DNA of 64,000 bases from Algoriphagus sp. CAU 1675 (GTDB lineage Bacteria > Bacteroidota > Bacteroidia > Cytophagales > Cyclobacteriaceae): contig NZ_JARHUI010000006.1 of the NCBI RefSeq assembly GCF_029222925.1, forward strand, positions 124,001 to 188,000. Reading direction: 5' to 3'. This document shows positions 8,482 to 17,747 of the stretch, one piece after another. A model generated the notes under the pieces. That model saw only the letters and a program-made list of their open reading frames with translations, did not search any database and was not told the DNA's origin. The stretch's first letter is position 1. Each line of letters begins with the position of its first letter. Position numbers and translations under genes: made by a program.

Positions 8482-9522
8482 ATGAGATATTTTTCTGTAG
8501 TTCTTCTTTTTATGCTTGGATGTAGGATGGATAGTGAAATCCTTGTGCCCTTGGAGCCAGAATTGGTTGTTTTAAAGCCTGAAAAGGTGTTGGATGATTT
8601 CGGAGATGGAGTGTTTTTTACAAGAGTAGCTATTACTGCAGATACAGAGCGGGTTTATGTAGCCAACCAAAATCCAGCAACTTTATTCTTCCTAGATAAG
8701 GATTTTAACTTGTTAAGAGTGATTGAGGACCGTGGAGATGGACCAGGAAGCATATTGAATCCTGTTCAGGTGGAGTCCACAGAGCATGGTTTAATGGTTG
8801 AGGATAGGGGAAATAATCGAATTAGTATTTATCATCCAATTACCGGTGAATTTTTAGAACAAATTAACCTTCCGGAGCCAGTTAGTATTTGGAGGTTTTT
8901 TTACGATGGGAATAGTATTCTTTATTTTCCATTAAGAGGGTATAAAAGTGATTCTAATTCTGTTTTAAAGGTTAATTTAAAAGGGGAACCACTCGGTAAA
9001 GTCGGAGTTTGGATGCCTCAAAATGATAATGATTTCAACAGGCAATCCAGATTAATCCAGCCATTTGAAGATGGTAAAATAATGTTGTTGGGAATTAACC
9101 TTCCCTATTTGGATATAATTTCTGAAAAAGGGGAACTTTTGAGAAGACACCGCTTGGATCAATTTGAACCTATCAAAAGGGCATTGGATTCCCTGGAAAA
9201 CGATTTTAAAAAACCAGGGTATGAAAGAGGGGAGAAAGAAATTAAGCATATTTTAGTTGATGCTCAATATACCGATGAACACCTATATTTGACCTTTACC
9301 GATAGAGTGGGCCTTGATAGGGCAAAAGCGCGGCATTTGCTTGAGTTTAAATTTTTTGAGGATAGTTTGATTTTCCAGCGGATGTTTAGATTTGAAACAG
9401 GTAGTCCTGATGATAATTTGCATCCATTTACCTTTTTTGTTGACAGAGGGGCTAATAAAATTTATACCCAAGGACTAATTACTCAAAATATATATGTTTT
9501 TGATTTCCTCTTCAAAAATTGA
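8482..9522 (+). CDS. Six-bladed beta-propeller lipoprotein
   Basis: The frame opens earlier, but ATG 8482 is the best start because it gives a compact lipoprotein signal ending at Cys13 (LLFMLGC). The mature part has repeated propeller strands with the diagnostic phrases GDGPGSILNP, VEDRGNNRISIY and NIYVFDF, typical of the BF3164 / 6-bladed beta-propeller lipoproteins of Bacteroidota. Such proteins are predicted to sit in the outer membrane facing outward or in the periplasm; ligands are unknown. The gene starts 18 bp after a terminator-like hairpin, directly downstream of the small Cys-rich peptide gene, so the two may be partly co-expressed. Confidence 0.75.
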   Translation: MRYFSVVLLFMLGCRMDSEILVPLEPELVVLKPEKVLDDFGDGVFFTRVAITADTERVYVANQNPATLFFLDKDFNLLRVIEDRGDGPGSILNPVQVESTEHGLMVEDRGNNRISIYHPITGEFLEQINLPEPVSIWRFFYDGNSILYFPLRGYKSDSNSVLKVNLKGEPLGKVGVWMPQNDNDFNRQSRLIQPFEDGKIMLLGINLPYLDIISEKGELLRRHRLDQFEPIKRALDSLENDFKKPGYERGEKEIKHILVDAQYTDEHLYLTFTDRVGLDRAKARHLLEFKFFEDSLIFQRMFRFETGSPDDNLHPFTFFVDRGANKIYTQGLITQNIYVFDFLFKN

Positions 9523-9588
9523 ATTGGAACAATTCAGGTAAGTGAGGGATAAATGGAGAGTATTTTTTACTTTTGGGGTGAATATTTT

Positions 9589-9612
9589 AAAAAGGGTTTT
9601 CGAACCCTTTTT
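9589..9612 (+). terminator. Intrinsic terminator after the propeller lipoprotein gene
   Basis: AAAAAGGGTT, a TTCG loop, and AACCCTTTTT form a perfect ten-pair stem. The very stable tetraloop and the T run make this a strong terminator and separate pheT from the upstream gene. Confidence 0.85.
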
Positions 9613-9620
9613 GTTTATCC

Positions 9621-9642
9621 AGACAAAAAATAAGTTTTGTCT
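9621..9642 (+). promoter_or_regulatory. Inverted repeat just upstream of pheT
   Basis: AGACAAAA and TTTTGTCT flank a six-base spacer, 15 bp before the pheT start. It could be an operator or a hairpin at the start of the mRNA. No T-box or attenuator peptide was seen. Confidence 0.35.
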
Positions 9643-9656
9643 ATTACCAGGATTCC

Positions 9657-12071
9657 ATGAAAATTTCAATCAATCGATTAAAAAAATACATCCCTTTAAC
9701 TGAAAGCCCTGAGGAAATCGCGGCCTTGCTGACTCGATCAGGTCTTGAGGTAGAAGGTATAGAAGAGTTTGTTTCCGTGCCCGGAGCTTTGGAGGGAATT
9801 GTTATCGGTGAGGTTTTGACCTGCGAAAAACATCCCGACGCAGACAAGTTGAGCTTGACTACAGTGGATATCGGAGCCGAAGAGCCTTCCCAGATTGTCT
9901 GCGGAGCACCCAATGTGGCAAAGGGCCAAAAGGTTTTGGTAGCTACCGTGGGAGCGACACTCTATCCCACTGAAGGAGATTCCTTTCAGATCAAGAAAGC
10001 AAAAATTCGCGGACAGGTATCTGAGGGGATGATCTGTGCGGAAGATGAGTTGGGATTAGGAAACAGCCATGCCGGAATCATGGTGTTGGATACTGACTTG
10101 CCAAATGGTGCTCCTGCCTCAGAGTTGATCCCTGTGACCCAGGATCAGGTTTTGGAAATCGGACTTACACCAAACAGGGCGGATGCGGCTTCTCATCTGG
10201 GGGTAGCCCGTGACCTGAAGGCTCTTTTGGGTAAAGATCTTAGTATAGATCCGGAACCGGAAATTAAAATCGAGGCAGCTGGTCCAAAGATCAGTGTGGA
10301 AGTGGAAAATTCCGAAGATTGTCCCCGCTATGCCGGGATCACGATCACGGATCTTCAAATAGCACCTTCACCACAGTGGTTGCAGGATTTCCTAAGGGCC
10401 TTGGGATTGGAGCCTATCAACAATGTGGTTGACATCACGAATTTCATCTTGCATGATTTGGGACAACCCCTTCATGCATTTGATGCCGATCAGATCTCTG
10501 AAGGAAAAATCATTGTCAAAAAACTTCCTAAAGACAGCAAATTCATCACCTTGGACGAAAAGGAAAGAAAACTTTCCGGCGAGGAACTGATGATCTGTGA
10601 CCCCAATGGAGGAATGTGTATTGCCGGAATTTTTGGAGGAAAAAATTCAGGAGTAAGTGAGAATACAAAGACGATCTTTTTGGAGTCTGCTTATTTTTCC
10701 CCGGATGTGACCCGAAAAGGCGCTCAATTCCACGGATTGAAAACCGATGCTTCCTTCCGATTCGAAAGAGGAACAGATCCCAATATGCCGGTTTATGCTC
10801 TGAAGCAGGCCGTGAAGTTGCTTCAGGAAATTGCAGGCGGCAAGGTGTGTTCTGAAATCGTGGACATTTACCCAAATCCTATCCAGGACTTTGAGGTAGA
10901 AGTAGACTATGGACATATCAACCGACTGATAGGGAAGAGAATCGAGCCCACTGAGGTGAAATCCATACTTGAAAGTCTGGATATTAAGGTGGTGGACGAG
11001 TCAGAGACAGGATTTAGAGCTCTGGTCAAACCTTATAGAGTGGATGTGACAAGGGAAGCTGATATTATTGAGGAAGTCCTACGGATCCATGGATTTCATC
11101 AGGTGGAACTTTCAGAGAATCTAAAAACGGATTATTTGGCCGAGCATCCGGTGAAGGACTTGAACAAGCTCCAATACAGACTTTCTGAAATTCTATCAGG
11201 CCAAGGCTATTTTGAGATCATTACCAATAGTCTGACCAAGCCGTCTTATGCGGAAAAGTCCGGCTATTTGGATCCAAACCTGAATGTGGAGATTTACAAC
11301 AAACTCAGCGAAGACCTAGGGGTTATGAGGCAGAGTTTACTTTTCAGTGGTTTGGAGGTTTTGGCGCACAACATCAACCGTCGACAGACTGACCTGAAAT
11401 GCTTTGAATTCGGGACTGTATATCAGAAGACTCAGGATGGCTATAAAGAAAGCAGAAAACTGGGGATTTTTCACTCCGGAAACAGCTCCTCTGAAAGCTG
11501 GCTCAAACCTGCTGTACCTTTTGGTTTTGCAGATCTATATACCACAGTTGAAAAGATCCTTGAGAAACTGAATATAGAGCCAGGAGAAATTTCCATGGTC
11601 GAAAAGGCACCATTTACCTATGGATTGACGTTAGGTCTAGGTGAAAAGGAAATTGCAAGCCTTGGTTTGGTGGATGAAAAAATCCTCAAACTCGCCGAGG
11701 TACGTCAGGAGGTTTGGTATGCAGAACTGAACTGGGATTTGCTTTGCAAGAAGGCTGGAGGACTGAAACGGTATCAGGAGATCTCCAAATTCCCGGAGGT
11801 TCGAAGAGATTTGTCCTTGGTTATAGACAAGGCATTGACTTACGATCAGGTAAAGTCAGTAGCTCTTAAAGCCGGAGGGAAGTTGCTGAGAAGAATCGGG
11901 GTATTTGATGTATACCAGGGAGATAAGATTGATGCAGGCAAGAAAGCTTATGCTTTGAGTTTCCATCTTCAGGATCAGGAAAATACACTGACGGACAAGG
12001 TAATTGATAAAACAATGAGTAAATTGATTCAGGCCTTCCAAAATGAAGTAGGGGCTGTAATCAGGACTTAA
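9657..12071 (+). CDS. pheT: Phenylalanine-tRNA ligase beta subunit
   Basis: The 804-residue protein has all beta-subunit domains: an N-terminal part, an EMAP-type tRNA-binding domain (about 40-150, with HPDADKLSLTTVD and GAPNVAKGQ), the B3/B4 editing region (about 210-390), B5 (about 400-475), the catalytic-like core, and a C-terminal FDX-ACB anticodon-binding domain (about 710-803, KFPEVRRDLSLVID). With PheS it forms the alpha2-beta2 enzyme that charges tRNA-Phe. pheS is not adjacent, which is common in Bacteroidota. Length is normal. The next gene begins 1 bp after its stop, so it leads a pheT, coiled-coil, zapA transcript. Confidence 0.97.
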   Translation: MKISINRLKKYIPLTESPEEIAALLTRSGLEVEGIEEFVSVPGALEGIVIGEVLTCEKHPDADKLSLTTVDIGAEEPSQIVCGAPNVAKGQKVLVATVGATLYPTEGDSFQIKKAKIRGQVSEGMICAEDELGLGNSHAGIMVLDTDLPNGAPASELIPVTQDQVLEIGLTPNRADAASHLGVARDLKALLGKDLSIDPEPEIKIEAAGPKISVEVENSEDCPRYAGITITDLQIAPSPQWLQDFLRALGLEPINNVVDITNFILHDLGQPLHAFDADQISEGKIIVKKLPKDSKFITLDEKERKLSGEELMICDPNGGMCIAGIFGGKNSGVSENTKTIFLESAYFSPDVTRKGAQFHGLKTDASFRFERGTDPNMPVYALKQAVKLLQEIAGGKVCSEIVDIYPNPIQDFEVEVDYGHINRLIGKRIEPTEVKSILESLDIKVVDESETGFRALVKPYRVDVTREADIIEEVLRIHGFHQVELSENLKTDYLAEHPVKDLNKLQYRLSEILSGQGYFEIITNSLTKPSYAEKSGYLDPNLNVEIYNKLSEDLGVMRQSLLFSGLEVLAHNINRRQTDLKCFEFGTVYQKTQDGYKESRKLGIFHSGNSSSESWLKPAVPFGFADLYTTVEKILEKLNIEPGEISMVEKAPFTYGLTLGLGEKEIASLGLVDEKILKLAEVRQEVWYAELNWDLLCKKAGGLKRYQEISKFPEVRRDLSLVIDKALTYDQVKSVALKAGGKLLRRIGVFDVYQGDKIDAGKKAYALSFHLQDQENTLTDKVIDKTMSKLIQAFQNEVGAVIRT

Positions 12072-12072
12072 A

Positions 12073-12357
12073 ATGATTCACGACGAACTGCAAAAACTTG
12101 AAAGACTGGCTCATCTGGCCAGTAAAAAGCTGCTGGAAGCCACAGAGGAAAACCGGCAGTTAAGAGAAAAATTGGCAGAAGTAAGCGCCACTTTGGAAAA
12201 TAAAGAGCAGGAAATCGAGCATTTTAAAAATAAAATTAAAATTAGTAACATTGTAGACAAGCGACCTGTGAATCCTGGGGATTCGGTCGAAATGAGTGAA
12301 TTAATCAATAATTATATACAAGAGATCGATCATTTGATCACTTACTTATCCGAGTGA
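12073..12357 (+). CDS. Small coiled-coil protein between pheT and zapA
   Basis: The 94-residue product is a long amphipathic helix: residues 1-60 show heptad repeats (LQKLERLAHLASKKLLEATE, then ENRQLREKLAEVSATLENK), followed by a short tail rich in acidic residues (YIQEIDHLITYLSE). It has no signal peptide. It starts 1 bp after pheT and ends 1 bp before zapA, so it is translationally coupled to both. In gammaproteobacteria ZapB is a coiled-coil partner of ZapA; by position and shape this may be a Bacteroidota counterpart, but sequence similarity to ZapB is not evident. Confidence 0.8.
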   Translation: MIHDELQKLERLAHLASKKLLEATEENRQLREKLAEVSATLENKEQEIEHFKNKIKISNIVDKRPVNPGDSVEMSELINNYIQEIDHLITYLSE

Positions 12358-12358
12358 T

Positions 12359-12643
12359 ATGGAAACACTTGCCATTCGTGTGAAAATAGGGGATAGAGAA
12401 TACCCCATGCGCGTGAAGATGGAGGATGAAGGGAAAATCCGACATGCGGGCAAGTTGATAAATGAAAAATTGAGAAAGTATAAAGCAGAGTTTGGACTGG
12501 ATGATAATCAGGACCTTCTGGCGATGGTAGCTTTTGACTGCATGGTCGAGTCGCTGGAAACGAATGAAGTAAAGGCGGAAGATAGCGAGCATATTCGTGC
12601 CAGCTTGGCGAACATCAACGCCCTGCTTTCCAAAGTTGTGTAA
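12359..12643 (+). CDS. zapA: Cell division protein ZapA
   Basis: The 94-residue protein shows the ZapA pattern: an N-terminal beta part (AIRVKIGDREYPMRV), then a helix that includes KLINEKLRKYKAEF, then the D(N)QDLLAMVAFD helix that builds the dimer, and a C-terminal coiled coil. ZapA binds and cross-links FtsZ filaments at the division ring. Length is typical (about 90-110). It is the third gene of a tight cluster after pheT and the coiled-coil gene; rny follows after 68 bp. Confidence 0.88.
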   Translation: METLAIRVKIGDREYPMRVKMEDEGKIRHAGKLINEKLRKYKAEFGLDDNQDLLAMVAFDCMVESLETNEVKAEDSEHIRASLANINALLSKVV

Positions 12644-12711
12644 TTATTGAAAACCCACTGATTTTACCGAATTTTTAGATTCCTACAGGTTTAAATATCT
12701 TAAAATAACCT

Positions 12712-14277
12712 ATGGGAGAACTATTATATATAATCCTGGCTGGCCTGGTTGGGCTGGGTGCAGGAGCTGCGCTTGCGGGCGTTTTCATAAAAAACAAGCA
12801 TCAAAAACTAGAGGAAGAAACGCGGGAGCGCGTGAAGTCTATGCTTCGGGAAGCGGAAATTTCTGCCGAGTCCATGAAGAAAGATAAGATCTTGGAGGCC
12901 AAGGAAAAATACCTGAAACTTAAGTCGGAATTTGATGAAGAGATGTCCAACAAAAAGAACATCATCATCACCAACGAGAACAAAGTTAAGCAGCGTGAAC
13001 AGCAGGTGGCCAAAGAAATGGAGCAGCTGAAGCGCAAGGAAGCTGAACTTGACAGTAAAAAGGAAAACCTAAACGCCCAGCTTCATGCGGTACAAGTCAA
13101 AAAAGAGGAACTTGACAAAATCACCAATCAGAGAATTGCGGACCTGGAAAAAATCGCGGGCCTGACCCGTGAGGAGGCCAGGGATCAGCTGATTCAGATG
13201 CTGACAGATGAGGCCAATACCAAGGCATCTTCTCAGATCAAGGACATTTTGGATGAGGCAAAACTCTCCGCTACCAAACAGGCAAAAAAGATCGTATTGG
13301 ATACGATTCAGCGTACTGCTACTGAGCATGCTGTTGAAAACTGTGTATCTGTTTTCAATATTGAAAGTGACGATATCAAGGGTAAAATCATCGGTCGTGA
13401 AGGAAGAAATATCCGAGCTTTGGAAGCTGCCACAGGAGTTGAAATCGTGGTTGATGACACACCGGAAGCAATTATCATTTCTGGGTTTGATCCGGTAAGA
13501 AGAGAGATTGCAAGACTCTCCCTACATAGATTGGTGCAGGATGGAAGGATCCACCCGGCTCGTATCGAGGAGGTAGTTGCCAAGACCGAAAAGAACATAG
13601 AGGAAGAGATTGTTGAAATCGGAGAGAGAACTTGTATTGATTTGGGAGTGCATGGACTGCATCCTGAACTCATCAAATTGGTGGGACGAATGAGATTCCG
13701 ATCCTCCTATGGTCAAAACTTGCTTCAGCACTCCAGAGAAGTAGCCAAACTATCTGCAACTATGGCTGCGGAAATGGGCTTGAATGCCAAGTTGGCTAAA
13801 CGTGCTGGTTTGCTTCATGATATTGGTAAAGTGTATCCTGAAGAACAGGAGTTGCCTCACGCCATCTTGGGGATGGAACTGGCCAAACGTTACAAGGAAC
13901 ATCCAGAAGTATGCAACGCCATTGGGGCCCACCACGATGAGATTGAAATGACTTCCATGATTTCTCCGATTGTTCAGGCATCTGATGCCATTTCTGGTTC
14001 CAGACCTGGTGCCCGCCGTGAAATCATGGATAGCTACATCAAGCGTCTGAAGGAGTTGGAAGAACTAGCCCTTAGCTTCGATGGGGTCAATAAATGTTTT
14101 GCAATGCAGGCTGGACGTGAACTCCGGGTTTTGGTTGATGCAGATAATGTGGACGATCAAACTGCAGGTAAATTGTCTTATGACATCTCTCAAAAAATCG
14201 AGAAGGAGATGCAATATCCGGGTCAGATCAAAATTACGGTGATTCGTGAAATGCGTGCCGTGAACTACGCCCGATAA
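12712..14277 (+). CDS. rny: Ribonuclease Y
   Basis: The 521-residue protein has an N-terminal membrane helix (residues 3-25), a long coiled coil (about 30-180, rich in Lys, Glu and Ala), a KH RNA-binding domain with [13 protein letters not shown], and an HD domain with [10 protein letters not shown] and GAHHDEIEM. These are the four signatures of RNase Y, a membrane-tethered endoribonuclease that starts mRNA decay. Length matches the family (about 520). It stands 68 bp behind zapA and ends in its own terminator. Confidence 0.96.
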   Translation: MGELLYIILAGLVGLGAGAALAGVFIKNKHQKLEEETRERVKSMLREAEISAESMKKDKILEAKEKYLKLKSEFDEEMSNKKNIIITNENKVKQREQQVAKEMEQLKRKEAELDSKKENLNAQLHAVQVKKEELDKITNQRIADLEKIAGLTREEARDQLIQMLTDEANTKASSQIKDILDEAKLSATKQAKKIVLDTIQRTATEHAVENCVSVFNIESDDIKGKIIGREGRNIRALEAATGVEIVVDDTPEAIIISGFDPVRREIARLSLHRLVQDGRIHPARIEEVVAKTEKNIEEEIVEIGERTCIDLGVHGLHPELIKLVGRMRFRSSYGQNLLQHSREVAKLSATMAAEMGLNAKLAKRAGLLHDIGKVYPEEQELPHAILGMELAKRYKEHPEVCNAIGAHHDEIEMTSMISPIVQASDAISGSRPGARREIMDSYIKRLKELEELALSFDGVNKCFAMQAGRELRVLVDADNVDDQTAGKLSYDISQKIEKEMQYPGQIKITVIREMRAVNYAR

Positions 14278-14301
14278 TCGGAACAAAATTTTTACTTAGA
14301 A

Positions 14302-14336
14302 TAATGGCAGTTATCAAAAGTAACTGCCATTTTTAA
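14302..14336 (+). terminator. Intrinsic terminator after rny
   Basis: AATGGCAGTTA and TAACTGCCATT form an 11-pair perfect stem with a short loop, followed by TTT. It lies 25 bp after the rny stop. Confidence 0.9.
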
Positions 14337-14339
14337 TTT

Positions 14340-15104
14340 ATGCTTCTGCTAAAATCTTTTTTTATTCTCGGTCAATTCATCCAGGAAATTTCGGGGAGAT
14401 TTTTTCGCTATCGGCTTTCTCCAAAGCAAAAGGAGATTCTGGCAAAACATTTCTTGTATTATTCTTCCCTCCGGCCTCGTCATCAGGAAGAGTTTTTGAC
14501 TAAGCTCGAAGCAATCCTTTCTACCAAACAATTCATCGGTAGAGGAGGAATGAAAGTGGTCACCGAAGAGATGAAGGTGTTGATTGGAGCGACTATAGTC
14601 CAAGTGACTTTTGGCTTGGAAAAAGTAGCCTTAAGTCATTTTAAGAAGGTCCTGATTTATCCGGATTCATATTATTCCCGGATTTCAAAAGCCTACCATA
14701 GAGGAGAAGTCAATCCAAGGTATGGCCTGATTGTGCTTTCTTGGCAAAGTTTTGTGAGTGGTTTAGCGGATTCTAATGATGGAGTGAATTTGGGGATTCA
14801 TGAGGTAGCTCATGCCCTGAAGTTGGAAAACCAAATCCGTTACAATGGAGAGAGTGATTTTTTTAACCCCGTTCTTTGGGAGAAATACTTGGAACAGTCC
14901 CGTCAAGAGAGAGAAAATCTGAAGAATGGATCAGATGATTTTTTCAGGGAAAGGGGAGGTGTGGACGACCACGAATTTTTTGCAGTGGCTTTGGAAAACT
15001 TCTTCGAAAGACCGGAAAAATTCAAGGAACTCAAACCGACTTTCTATAAGACTTTGGTCTTTTTACTTCGCCAAGATCCGATTACCCTCAAGTCAGGAGG
15101 CTAA
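14340..15104 (+). CDS. MtfA-like zinc-dependent peptidase
   Basis: The 254-residue protein contains the gluzincin motif HEVAH (in NLGIHEVAHALKLEN) and a downstream DDHEFFAVALENFFERP that supplies the third ligand and the conserved FFE segment of the MtfA family. MtfA of E. coli is a metalloaminopeptidase-like protein that binds the glucose regulator Mlc; homologues without Mlc are widespread. An N-terminal hydrophobic stretch (residues 1-16) may anchor it. It starts right after the rny terminator and its last 12 bp overlap the end of the convergent uxaB. Confidence 0.82.
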   Translation: MLLLKSFFILGQFIQEISGRFFRYRLSPKQKEILAKHFLYYSSLRPRHQEEFLTKLEAILSTKQFIGRGGMKVVTEEMKVLIGATIVQVTFGLEKVALSHFKKVLIYPDSYYSRISKAYHRGEVNPRYGLIVLSWQSFVSGLADSNDGVNLGIHEVAHALKLENQIRYNGESDFFNPVLWEKYLEQSRQERENLKNGSDDFFRERGGVDDHEFFAVALENFFERPEKFKELKPTFYKTLVFLLRQDPITLKSGG

Positions 15105-16505
15105 ATCTTTCTCCAAATTTTCCATTGCATGGAGTAGGCTTGTACTTAAGCCAGAAAGTTGGTTGAGATCACTTCCCCATAGTTCTTGCTTTTTCAGAAC
15201 TTCAGCGAGCAATTCCTCTCGCCCAGGTATTTCCCATGTTCTTTTAAAAAACTCCAGTATCTCGGGATTGTCCTTTAAGGGCAGTTTTTCTCCATGTAGC
15301 TCTCCTCTGTAAAACAGGATTAAAGCAGCGAATGAAACAGTTAATTTTTCAGGCCATTTTCCTGTTTTTTCGAAATAGGATAGCAAAGAAGGAAGGACTC
15401 GCACCCTGAATTTTGAAATACTATTTAAGGCAATGGATTGAAGTTCATGGACTATAAATGGATTGGCAAAGCGCTCGAGAACTTGTCCGGCGAATAGTTC
15501 CAGTTCCTCCTTGGGCATATCCAGTGTAGGAATGATCTCCTCAAAAATCAGACTTTTGAGCCAAACGCCTATTTCCGCGTGCTCCACAGATTCCCGAACC
15601 GTTCTAAGTCCTTTTAAGTAAGCAAAAGGAACCAAGGCCGTATGTGCTCCATTCAAAATCCTGACTTTTCGGGTTCGGTAGGGTTGAAGATCCTCTACAA
15701 AACTCACATTCAACCCAGCCTGATCTAGAGGGAATTCTTTTTTTACAAGTTCTGGTCCCTCAATTGCCCAAAAGTGAAATGGCTCAGCCACGACCACCAA
15801 ATTGTCCTCCAGCCCAAGAGATTCCTGTATTTCACTGATCCTTGTTTTAGGAAAACCCGGAACAATTCTGTCCACTAGGGTATTGCAGAAATAATTGGAT
15901 TCACGGATCCAATTTGAAAATTCAGTCGGGAGATTCCACAGGTTTGCATAGTCCAGGATACATTCCCGGAGTTGGATACCGTTGTTTTCTATCAGTTCGC
16001 AGGGAAGGAAAATCAGGCCTTTTTTCGGGTCTCCTTTAAAAAAATAAAAGCGATGGTACAGCAAGGAGCTTAGCTTTCCCGGAAAAGTCTTGGGGATTTG
16101 CCTATAGTCTCGGTCATCTGGATCGAATACTATTCCTGCCTCCGTGGTGTTGGATATTACAAATCGCAAATCCTGATTTTCTCCAAGTTTCAGGTAAGCC
16201 TCGTAATCTACATAAATCGAGGAGTAATCTTGAATACAAGTGATTAGACGACTCTTCTGGTATATGTTCCCATCTTTTAGCCCTTCTTCTACCACATGGA
16301 AAAGATTGTCTTGGGCCACCATGTTGGGATCTTTGTTGGGGCTGTGAACCTGAAGGGTATGGATATTCCCTTCAAATACACCCTTTTCGTTGGCGATATC
16401 GATCATCCAGTCCACAAAAGCCCTCAGGAAATTTCCATTTCCGAATTGTAGGATGCGTGTTTTTTCTTGGTTTTTGGATGCAGTACTTCGGTTCAGTTTT
16501 TTCAA
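15093..16505 (-). CDS. uxaB: Tagaturonate reductase
   Basis: The 470-residue protein follows E. coli UxaB closely: an N-terminal MKKLNRSTA, then the NAD site ILQFGNGNFLRAFVDW, FVISNTTEAGI, FLPCELIENNG, CNTLVDRIVPG and RKVRILNGAHTALVP of the mannitol dehydrogenase superfamily. It reduces D-tagaturonate to D-altronate in galacturonate breakdown. The start is a TTG (16505): a stop lies just upstream, and MKxLNR aligned with E. coli supports it. It is divergent from the diketogulonate reductase/TRAP operon, hinting at a shared sugar-acid locus, although uxaA and uxaC are not in the window. Confidence 0.9.
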   Translation of the reverse strand: MKKLNRSTASKNQEKTRILQFGNGNFLRAFVDWMIDIANEKGVFEGNIHTLQVHSPNKDPNMVAQDNLFHVVEEGLKDGNIYQKSRLITCIQDYSSIYVDYEAYLKLGENQDLRFVISNTTEAGIVFDPDDRDYRQIPKTFPGKLSSLLYHRFYFFKGDPKKGLIFLPCELIENNGIQLRECILDYANLWNLPTEFSNWIRESNYFCNTLVDRIVPGFPKTRISEIQESLGLEDNLVVVAEPFHFWAIEGPELVKKEFPLDQAGLNVSFVEDLQPYRTRKVRILNGAHTALVPFAYLKGLRTVRESVEHAEIGVWLKSLIFEEIIPTLDMPKEELELFAGQVLERFANPFIVHELQSIALNSISKFRVRVLPSLLSYFEKTGKWPEKLTVSFAALILFYRGELHGEKLPLKDNPEILEFFKRTWEIPGREELLAEVLKKQELWGSDLNQLSGLSTSLLHAMENLEKDLAS

Positions 16506-16733
16506 GGTCAGTAGCTAGGGGTGTTGAATTGACAAAAAAGAAAAAAATAATGTCATGGCAAAGAGCCCAGTCTAAGTCTGGAAGCTTTTTCCCAATTGTC
16601 CGAATTTTTTAAGTTCCTTTCTCCGTCCAACAGTTTTTTGTTTCAGGATGAGCAAATTCTTCCTACTTTTTAATGGAAAATATTCAGCAAGTTTGATCCG
16701 AAAGGACCATAAATACAAATTTCTTCATTGCCC

Positions 16734-17747
16734 ATGGAAAGCCTTCGAATACCCTACGATAAAATTCACACTCTATTGGGCGGAATATTGGAGGACAAAG
16801 GATTTACTCCCGAGAGGGCGATGGCCTGTGCAAGATTGTTTGTCAATGCAGATAGGGATGGGGTGTATTCCCATGGGATCAATAGATTTCTGCTCTTTTT
16901 GGACTATATCGCTAGAGGAATAGTGAAAATAGACCAATCTCCTATTCGATTGGATGGATTTGGTTTCTTTGAGCGATGGGATGGACAGCGAGGTCCGGGA
17001 AATCTCAATGCGGATTTTGGAATGGGTAGGGCCATCGCGTTAGCAGGGATTCATGGGATGGGCTGTGTGGCCCTGCAAAACACCAACCACTGGATGCGGG
17101 GAGGGAATGTCGGTTGGCAGGCAGCAGATGCTGGATGTATTTCCATTGCCTTTACCAATACCAAACCCAATATGCCGGCATGGGGCGGGGCAGAACCTAG
17201 ATTGGGGAATAATCCCTTGATTGTAGGAATTCCCAGGAAAAAAGGTCCTGTGGTATTGGATATGGCCATGTCTCAATTTGCCTATGGGAAATTGGCCAAT
17301 TATGCCAAAAGAGGGGAGCAAGCTCCTCATTTTGCAGGATTCGATTCGGAAGGAAAGCTCAGTAAATCACCAACAGAAATCATCCAAAATGAACTGGCCT
17401 TACCGGCAGGCATGTGGAAAGGTGCAGGTTTGTCCTTGGTTTTGGATATGCTGGCTTCAATCCTATCCGGAGGGGATGCTACCCATCAGGTTGGAAGTAC
17501 TGGGGATGAAACCGGGCTTTCCCAGGCCTTTTTTGCCATAGATCCAGTCAAATTGGGTTTGGTGAACTGGATGGAGGAAAAAGCGGATTCGATTTTGGAA
17601 AACCTGAAGGCCTCGAAAACATTTGATCAGCAAGAAATCAGGTATCCCGGTGAACAGACTTTGAAAACCCGAAAGGAAAATATGGAATTAGGGATCCCAG
17701 TAGATCCATCTGTTTGGGAACAGTTGAAAAATCAATTCAACATATGA
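16734..17747 (+). CDS. dlgD: 2,3-diketo-L-gulonate reductase-like oxidoreductase
   Basis: The start is ATG 16734 (an in-frame TTG lies two codons earlier). The 337-residue product belongs to the malate/L-lactate dehydrogenase type 2 family and follows E. coli YiaK/DlgD over its length: GVYSHGINRF, WDGQRGPGNL, GCVALQNTNHWMRGG and WKGAGLSLVLDMLA. YiaK reduces 2,3-diketo-L-gulonate with NADH. The catalytic His is in the SHG motif. Its stop overlaps the next gene by 4 bp (ATGA), and a TRAP transporter follows, as yiaMNO follows yiaK in E. coli. That context supports sugar-acid use; the exact substrate is inferred. Confidence 0.82.
   Translation: MESLRIPYDKIHTLLGGILEDKGFTPERAMACARLFVNADRDGVYSHGINRFLLFLDYIARGIVKIDQSPIRLDGFGFFERWDGQRGPGNLNADFGMGRAIALAGIHGMGCVALQNTNHWMRGGNVGWQAADAGCISIAFTNTKPNMPAWGGAEPRLGNNPLIVGIPRKKGPVVLDMAMSQFAYGKLANYAKRGEQAPHFAGFDSEGKLSKSPTEIIQNELALPAGMWKGAGLSLVLDMLASILSGGDATHQVGSTGDETGLSQAFFAIDPVKLGLVNWMEEKADSILENLKASKTFDQQEIRYPGEQTLKTRKENMELGIPVDPSVWEQLKNQFNI

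Noticed and set aside
12644..12711. Possible 6S RNA after zapA, as in proteobacteria
   Set aside because: The gap is only 68 bp, too short for 6S RNA, and shows no suitable structure.
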